A DNA stretch of 64,000 nucleotides from Hybos culiciformis (Eukaryota > Arthropoda > Insecta > Diptera > Hybotidae): the NCBI GenBank assembly GCA_964007475.1, contig OZ023274.1, forward strand, positions 60,346,076 through 60,410,075, read 5' to 3'. The notes below the pieces were generated by a model that was given only the letters and a program-made list of their open reading frames with translations, did no database searches and had not been told where the DNA came from. Position 1 is the first letter of the stretch; the number at the start of each line of letters is the position of its first letter. The position numbers and the translations under genes were made by a program. This document shows positions 58,132-64,000 of this stretch, in pieces.

Positions 58132-59348
58132 ATAATATCATATTTTCGGGACTAATATTATATTTTCAGGACTAATAATTTATTATTTATTAATAAAAAT
58201 TATCTACCCAGATTTGGCAGTGCAATAATTGCATCGAACTCTTCTGTACTTCCGACAATGGTGACTTAAAGTGACATTTCTTTTTTTTTTGTATTCAACT
58301 TATTACTAACAATTACATATACAGATTATTTTTTTCTTATTTCACTAAAACTAACTTAAAATTTGTCATAATTTTTATTACATTTTTTTTTTTTTTTTTT
58401 TTATAAACTAACTTAAAATTTGTCATAAGGACTTTCCTATTCTAATAATATCTTATATGCTTTCCAAACTGGGAATTTTATTCATAAATTAAATCAGGTT
58501 ATCCCTCAATTGAAAATTGCTGTTCACACTATGAAAACCAGGGCTAATTTTGTTGTCTTTTATATATTTTTGTTGTTAAATTTCTAAATAAAAATTAGTG
58601 AATAAAATTTAATCAAATATTCTATATGTGAATTAAAATTCGAAAAATAAAAATTACAAAAAAAAAATTATATTATTTTTAGTCTTTTTTTGTAGCCATT
58701 TTTTATTTTTTTTTATTTTTCAAATGCCCAACAGATTTATTTAGTTCAATGAATATGTTCTGATTACAAGATTTCAGAACATGTTGATTGAATATAAATA
58801 AACAATGCTTAGTTTTATCGGGTGAACCTGATTTAACTCATATTTAACTCAAGTTTTAAACACCGTAATTTTTGTATCATAAACGTCCTTTAACTCAACA
58901 ACTATTTATGAATATTTTTGAAAACTTATTTGAACGCGAAGTTTGGAAAACATAAAAAAATTATTTTAAAGCCCATTCTGCGTCTTTCATGTTTTTTCTG
59001 AAAAGAAAACATAATTTTTTATTTTTACGAAAGCCAATAAAATTTTATGAAGTATATACTTATTCCCAAATGATATTTGTTAATCCGAGATTTCCCAACG
59101 GTCGCTAACATTTCCAATTCCACATTTGCCAATTCTACATTTGCCAATTCTACATTTGATAATCCGACATTTGATAATCTGTTCTATAATTTCTGTGAAC
59201 AATTCACTAAAATCATGTGCAATGTTTTTGAAACACTGTTCAATAATTTCTGTGAACAATTCACTAAAATCATTTGCATTCATATCTTCCGAGAAAAGAA
59301 ACTATTTCAATATGACAGGCCGGAGTTTTACTATGACTTAAAAGAAGC

Positions 59349-59380
59349 GAGAACTGATTCATCGTTTTCATTCAGTTCTC
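59349..59380 (-). ncRNA. Candidate omega-RNA-type hairpin at the 3' end of full-length OTU-Fanzor copy 2
   Basis: The same 9-bp stem as in the array units. Because this copy has lost its normal stop, the ORF now ends at 59372, inside the 3' arm of the hairpin, so coding sequence and hairpin overlap here, as omega-RNAs and TnpB genes often do. Confidence 0.4.
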
Positions 59381-61561
59381 ACACCGCAACGAATACGACA
59401 CATTGTTTTTAATATGTATTTCGTAGCCTGCTTGTAGAATATTCTGACTAGCATTTATGTCTCTATTCCACACAATTCTGCATTTTTTGCAACTTGAATA
59501 TCTGTGTGGACTTTGCGATACATCATGGTCATCCAAGCAGCTGCTACATTTTTTCGTTGTATTATACTCGTCCACCATTATCAGCTGAATTTTTGGATGC
59601 GAGTTCAGCGTTATTGATAATAGTTTCAAAGGGGTCCTTATGTACCCCTTCATTGGACTATTTTGCGCGGTTTGGGTGCTTCCCAAGAAAACTGTTATTA
59701 ATTTTTCATTTTTAACTAAGTTTTCTTTAATCCATTTATTTAAAGCACTTCTTCTCCGGATAAATGCGTCAAATCTTAATTGGGAAATTTTTGGTCGAAT
59801 ATGTGATTTGGTTTTTTGTGAAAACCATAATAAATTGAATTTCACTTTCTCATTCATCCAGTTAGTCCACCAATCTTCTGTGGTGCTTCTCTGGATGAAA
59901 TCTATTTTATTTTCTTCAATTTTTTTCTCTATATGAGAAGTGAACTTCTCCAATTTATATTTCCTTGCATAATGACCGTTATCAGTATAATAATTTTTTG
60001 TATAATATTTAATGTTATTCAAATTTGAATAAACATTTTTCTGATTGTACGGGTCATCATTGCTGGATCGTACAGCTGCCACGAACATTTTATTTCCAGG
60101 ATCAATTCCAATGTTCACTGGTGTTGGCTTGAATTCTTCTGTTATTTCAGATGGTTCCTTTCTTTCCTTTATTTCCTTTATAAATTTTATAGAACAGGAA
60201 ACCCCATCTGTTGAAAAACTCATGCACTCCAAGTTTTTTCGTGGCAGCTTCAAATAATCGCTGTAATCAAAAGTGCCACTAAACTGTTCGAAGGATTGGT
60301 TAACATCTTTGTTTGTTTTCAAACTCTTCGTTTTCGGGCACTTTTTCACCGAACTTAACAAATGATAGAAAGCATAATGACCGTAGTCTAAATGCTTTCT
60401 AAAACATTTGAACTTCGGCAACAAGATGAAATTATTCCAACCATTTACTATATTTTCCTTGTAAATTTGGAAAAAATCTGGAAGAACTTCAAATGCATTC
60501 ATTTTATGAAAATGTGCCTTTTCCCATGGCATGATTTTCAATGTATTATGAGAGTCATCGGCGTCCTTTGAAAATAACCATTCCATGTTTTTCATTATTT
60601 CTTTGCGATGGTCCTGAATTTTTTCGATTTGATTTTTTTTAATCAAATAACGCCTGACTCTTGTAAATGCGTGTTCAACAATGTTCATTTCAAAGGCTGA
60701 TGAATATTTTTCTGCCAGAGCTCCGAATAGATTACTACGATATGATTTATCGTATTTTTGTAATCTAATTCTGAGACTTTTGTATTCTGGACATAAATCT
60801 TCGTGTTTTTTACAATCCATCAAACTATAAAAATATGACAGGAAATCAATTTTTTTCTTGCCATATTCATTTGAATTCAATTGGCGCATCAATTCAAAAT
60901 TAATCAGAATTGATGCCTCGTACGCCAAGATGCTCATTTCGTCGACATCTATTTGAATTTTATCATTTAAGCTGTCATCTTTTATGACGCTTTTTACTGA
61001 TAATTTCACTGTTGTAACACGAATGCCAGCGTCTTCATTCTGTACGCGTCTGGCGGTCGTTTTTCTTGTTACTTTCTCTGTTGTTGTTTTTATTTTTGGC
61101 GCTTTTTTTCCTTTGGTGGCAACATCTGGCTTCATTGTTTCTATCTTCTTTGAAGCCGCAACAGCTTTTTCCGCGACCACCTTCTGTGTGCGTCTGCTGG
61201 TAGTTTTTCTTGCTGGTTTTTTCTCTGCAGCGTCTGGCTTCACTGATTCCATGCGAATTTTTTTTGAAGCCGCATCAGCTTCTTCAGCTTTTCTTTTTTG
61301 ATGCTTAGATTCCACTGGAATCAAAGCATCAAAGTGTCCATTTGTGGTGTCGCCACTGTGCTTCAATCTTTTTATTGGCACATTATTTTCTCCGGTTGGG
61401 CGATATTCTGCCCGAAAAACTTTACCAACGTAAAGGCGAAACGCGCAACCGTAAACATGTGCCGCAGCTTTTAGCTCAGCAGTGGATCCATATGTGTTAT
61501 GATGTACCATATCTGACACATATTGATCAACACTGCCGTAAGGCTCACCGGTATTCATCAC
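59372..61561 (-). CDS. Full-length OTU-Fanzor nuclease, copy 2 (729 aa, open frame)
   Basis: Predicted RNA-guided DNA endonuclease of the Fanzor (eukaryotic TnpB-like) family. Residues 1-83 are the second half of an OTU cysteine protease domain (YGSVDQYVS, YGSTAELKAAAHVYG, catalytic-type His76 in NGHFDAL). Residues 85-190 are a Lys/Arg-rich linker with probable nuclear localisation signals. Residues 190-400 are helical, followed by a region leading to RuvC. RuvC-I Asp487 lies in VNIGIDPGNK. At the position where TnpB has its RuvC-II Glu this protein has Gly627 (VFLGSTQ), and Glu665 lies in VDEYNTTKKC, the rearranged site reported for Fanzors. Zinc ribbon C672, C675, C691, C694; RuvC-III Asp701 in NRDINASQNI. 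A 4-base deletion removes the usual stop, adding Cys-Glu-Asn. The ATG chosen is the first in frame, but the OTU frame continues upstream in another frame (61562-61740). Fanzor1-like is my best guess. Confidence 0.85.
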   Translation of the reverse strand: MMNTGEPYGSVDQYVSDMVHHNTYGSTAELKAAAHVYGCAFRLYVGKVFRAEYRPTGENNVPIKRLKHSGDTTNGHFDALIPVESKHQKRKAEEADAASKKIRMESVKPDAAEKKPARKTTSRRTQKVVAEKAVAASKKIETMKPDVATKGKKAPKIKTTTEKVTRKTTARRVQNEDAGIRVTTVKLSVKSVIKDDSLNDKIQIDVDEMSILAYEASILINFELMRQLNSNEYGKKKIDFLSYFYSLMDCKKHEDLCPEYKSLRIRLQKYDKSYRSNLFGALAEKYSSAFEMNIVEHAFTRVRRYLIKKNQIEKIQDHRKEIMKNMEWLFSKDADDSHNTLKIMPWEKAHFHKMNAFEVLPDFFQIYKENIVNGWNNFILLPKFKCFRKHLDYGHYAFYHLLSSVKKCPKTKSLKTNKDVNQSFEQFSGTFDYSDYLKLPRKNLECMSFSTDGVSCSIKFIKEIKERKEPSEITEEFKPTPVNIGIDPGNKMFVAAVRSSNDDPYNQKNVYSNLNNIKYYTKNYYTDNGHYARKYKLEKFTSHIEKKIEENKIDFIQRSTTEDWWTNWMNEKVKFNLLWFSQKTKSHIRPKISQLRFDAFIRRRSALNKWIKENLVKNEKLITVFLGSTQTAQNSPMKGYIRTPLKLLSITLNSHPKIQLIMVDEYNTTKKCSSCLDDHDVSQSPHRYSSCKKCRIVWNRDINASQNILQAGYEIHIKNNVSYSLRCEN

Positions 61562-61599
61562 CGTTTCAATACCGTAATCGAGCCAATTTTCCTTAATGT

Positions 61600-61740
61600 C
61601 CTCATTCTTATTTCACGAGAACGGGATTGTGTTCCATACATTAAATAACTTATCGAATTGAACAGGCATGCGCCATCCCCGTTCATTTCGATAAGTTGGT
61701 AAGGAATTTTTTGTTTCTTTTCTCTAAAATGTTGGATTAC
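61600..61740 (-). pseudogene. N-terminal OTU catalytic motif upstream of full-length copy 2, in another frame
   Basis: The same GDGACLF-containing stretch (61641-61684) and the same one-base frame break before the Met of the 729-aa ORF as in copy 1. With His76 downstream, all three residues of an OTU triad are encoded at the locus but in two frames. Confidence 0.7.
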
Positions 61741-63020
61741 TTTTTTTTTTATCTGAAATCGTTAAAAAATTATTTTTCATAAACGTGCTATATTTTATCA
61801 AAAAAATAAAATCTAAGAAAAATTTATAAACAAAAATAGACATAAAACCAGCATAATATAGAACAATTTTTCGCAACATAAAATCTCAGTACCGACTATC
61901 TTTTTAAATATTTAAATTTCAATAGACAAGTACGCAGAAGGATAAAAAGCTTCAAGTCTTTTAATTAATAAAAAAAAAATATCATAACTTACGGATAACT
62001 TGATATTGAATGTTAATATCAAAGATAATCATATTTTTCCTACATTTTATACCCAACTTTCTGTCTTCAGTCCTTCAGTGTATACGAATGCCAAAAATGT
62101 TATTTTAGTTTAATATAAAACATTAGTATATATAACAATATATTATCAAACTAATATTTTAAAACATAATTTTTACTAATTTTATCAATTAAATAAGATT
62201 TTTTTGATTTTTATCGACAGTCTACCATGAAAAAACAATAACGTATAGTCGAAGTTCTTTGATATTTTAGTTTTGAACCAAGACCTAAAATAAAAAAATT
62301 TCAACTCGGATTTTCAAATATGATCATTATAATAATTTCTTTGGAATCTACTTTTTATAGGTGACATATTCAAAACAGCTGCTATTTTTTTTATTTTTTA
62401 TTTTAATTTTAATTTTTTGTTTTTTTTTTCTTTTTAACTCAAATATAATTTCAATTCGGATATTTTTAAATTATATATAGTTAAACGCTTGTTTTTTTTT
62501 GGCTTTTTCTTAAGTTTATATCGAAAGTTTCATTTTATTTATGAATGAAACTAAAAGTTTTAATTCAAAAAAACTATAACTTAATTATAATCATTAAGAT
62601 AACTTTAAAGAAATAAAATAAAATTTTTGGTCTATAATAAAAAAAAATATAGGTTATATAATTTTTTTTTGTTTTTAAAAAAAAAAAAAAACAACAACAA
62701 AATAAAATTCCTTCTTCTTAACACTATAATATATAAACAATATTTATAGAATTCACCAATTATATTGTAATATAGAAAAGATTATTATAGATAACTAAAT
62801 GCAACATTGTAATTACTTCGTCTCTAATATAGCATATTTCATGAGAATAACGAACATAAACCTCATATTACTTTATAATTCCATTTCAACCAAATCTTTA
62901 AATAAAAATTCTCATGAAATCCAGCAAACACAGCAGTTTTAATAAAAGATAAAACTACATTTTAAAACCTAGAATTTATAAAGATAAAAATACTGAAATA
63001 AATTATCTTGTTCTCGTTAT
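61741..63020. other. AT-rich sequence, second copy of 42101-43380
   Basis: Nearly identical to the region upstream of copy 1, with only scattered base and run-length differences. No gene seen. Confidence 0.6.
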
Positions 63021-63184
63021 TGCTTTTATAAAAATAAACAGTTCAGTTCGGTGTTGTATTTTGAACAGAAATTAACTACTTTGTATTGTCTAGATCTAAA
63101 AATTAATTAATAAAGATTTCTAATTTTGAACCGAATTACTCTTTTGTATTGTCTAGTTTGATTAAATCGATAAAGATTTATAAT
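63021..63184 (+). repeat. Second copy of the element A LTR 3' part
   Basis: Same TATAAAA, TCAGT initiator and two ~62-base repeats as at 43381-43545. A PBS, TGGCGCAGTCGG, follows at 63185-63196. Confidence 0.6.
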
Positions 63185-63196
63185 TGGCGCAGTCGG
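63185..63196 (+). promoter_or_regulatory. Primer binding site, second copy of element A
   Basis: TGGCGCAGTCGG, identical to 43546-43557, followed by the same leader repeats. Confidence 0.75.
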
Positions 63197-63808
63197 TGAA
63201 GTCGTGTTGTAAAAGTTAATTTTTACAATAATAAAAAAAAAAAGAAGAAGAGTTTCTAATAATCGGGTGAAAGATTAAAAGAAAAAAAAACATTCAAACT
63301 TATAGACAAAAAAAAAAAGAGAAAAAAATTTTGATAAATTTAAAAGAAATTATTTTACAAAAAATATCAAAAAAAAAATAATAAATAAAATAAAAGAAGA
63401 ATTTTTGAAGAAGTCATAAATTTAAAAGAAATTATTTTACAAAAATATCAAAAAAAATAAATAAAATAAAAGAAAAATTTTTGAAGAAGTCATAAATTTG
63501 AAAGAAATTATTTTACAAATTTTTTTTTAAAATTAAAATAAAGAAATAAATAATAATTAATCCACCTTATTCAACACCAAATTTAATTGAAGGAATTCTG
63601 GTATTTTGTGTTTGAGTCCATACAACGAATCAACGAAGGAACAACAATCATCTGTTTGGCAACAATTTGGCAACATCAAGATCATCAAAAAAAAAAACAC
63701 ATATTCGTATCTATCGTATAAATTTTTTTACTTTACTTTTTACAAATTATAAAAAAAAAAAAAAAATTTCAGAATCTTAGTCTTAAAATAAAAATAAAAA
63801 AAAAAAAA

Positions 63809-64000
63809 ATGGAAAACTTAGATCACCAGCAAAAGTTTAATATGATGATAAAATGTCTCTCAAACGTAACACCGTTCAATGGTGATCCTAATAATTTGAT
63901 AAATTTCATAGCGAGAATCGAATCACTTATACCAACTATTGAGACTCTACCACTTGCTTTTAAAACAATATTGTTAGGTTTCATTCAAGACAGAATAGTA
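63809..64000 (+). CDS. gag: Start of gag of element A, second copy (cut by window edge)
   Basis: Identical for its first 64 codons to the gag start at 44177. It runs off the window before the point where the first copy is frameshifted, so it may belong to an intact element. Confidence 0.75.
   Translation, partial: MENLDHQQKFNMMIKCLSNVTPFNGDPNNLINFIARIESLIPTIETLPLAFKTILLGFIQDRIV

Larger units (their letters stand above)
51260..59275 (-). repeat. Fanzor tandem array 2 (partial spacer plus three units)
   Basis: It starts mid-spacer next to element B, then has units at 52316, 54648 and 56974 with periods of 2,332, 2,326 and ~2,300 bases, leading into full-length copy 2. The spacers carry the same hairpins and short repeats as array 1. 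Confidence 0.95.

Noticed and set aside
1..64000. tRNA or rRNA genes
   Set aside because: None recognised by eye; the PBS sequences are complementary to tRNA 3' ends but are not tRNA genes.

Overview
The window looks like AT-rich nuclear DNA from an invertebrate, probably an arthropod. There are no bacterial operons or ribosome binding sites. It is dominated by Ty3/Gypsy-type retroelements, TIR DNA transposon copies, a non-LTR reverse transcriptase remnant, one exon-like segment with splice sites, and long T/A tracts. The exact species cannot be read from the sequence.

Region 1 (1-9627, minus strand) is most of an errantivirus-like Ty3/Gypsy element. In transcription order it has a 258-bp LTR (9627-9370), a tRNA-Lys-type primer binding site, a ~1.1-kb leader with four related long hairpins, two overlapping gag frames, a GGGAAAC -1 frameshift site, pol (protease, RT, RNase H, integrase) broken by one frameshift near the integrase C-terminus, a T-rich gap, and an Env-like ORF that runs off the left edge. 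Region 2 (9628-11721) is AT-rich and holds one short exon-like segment encoding two zinc knuckles.

Region 3 (11722-44176) is the centre of the window. It is a tandem array on the minus strand of ~2.33-kb units, each carrying the C-terminal half of a Fanzor (eukaryotic TnpB-like, RNA-guided RuvC nuclease) gene. Ten 5'-truncated copies follow one full-length but frameshifted copy (39742-41923). The full-length protein joins the C-terminal part of an OTU-type cysteine protease domain to a basic linker, a helical region and the RuvC/zinc-ribbon core. The OTU motif with the catalytic Asp and Cys lies just upstream in another frame. Two units carry the same 2,260-bp TIR element, which was duplicated together with its host unit.

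Region 4 (43.4-51.26 kb, plus strand) holds two Ty3/Gypsy remnants: element A (LTR end, PBS, leader, broken gag) and element B (PBS, leader, gag with three zinc knuckles, a textbook -1 frameshift signal, and pol broken twice). Region 5 (51.26-64 kb) repeats the theme: three truncated Fanzor units, a second full-length OTU-Fanzor copy with an intact 729-codon frame (59372-61561), then the same upstream sequence, LTR end and gag A start as in region 4. The full-length blocks are 19.6 kb apart, so the locus has at least three levels of repetition: ~2.3-kb units, a 4.68-kb unit-plus-transposon repeat, and a ~19.6-kb block.

The main candidate for something new is the OTU-Fanzor tandem array. Its members keep the RuvC D-E-D residues and zinc ribbon, and each gene is followed within 6 bases of its stop codon by a perfect 9-bp hairpin that could belong to an omega-RNA. 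All functional statements are inference from motifs; no searches or alignments were run.
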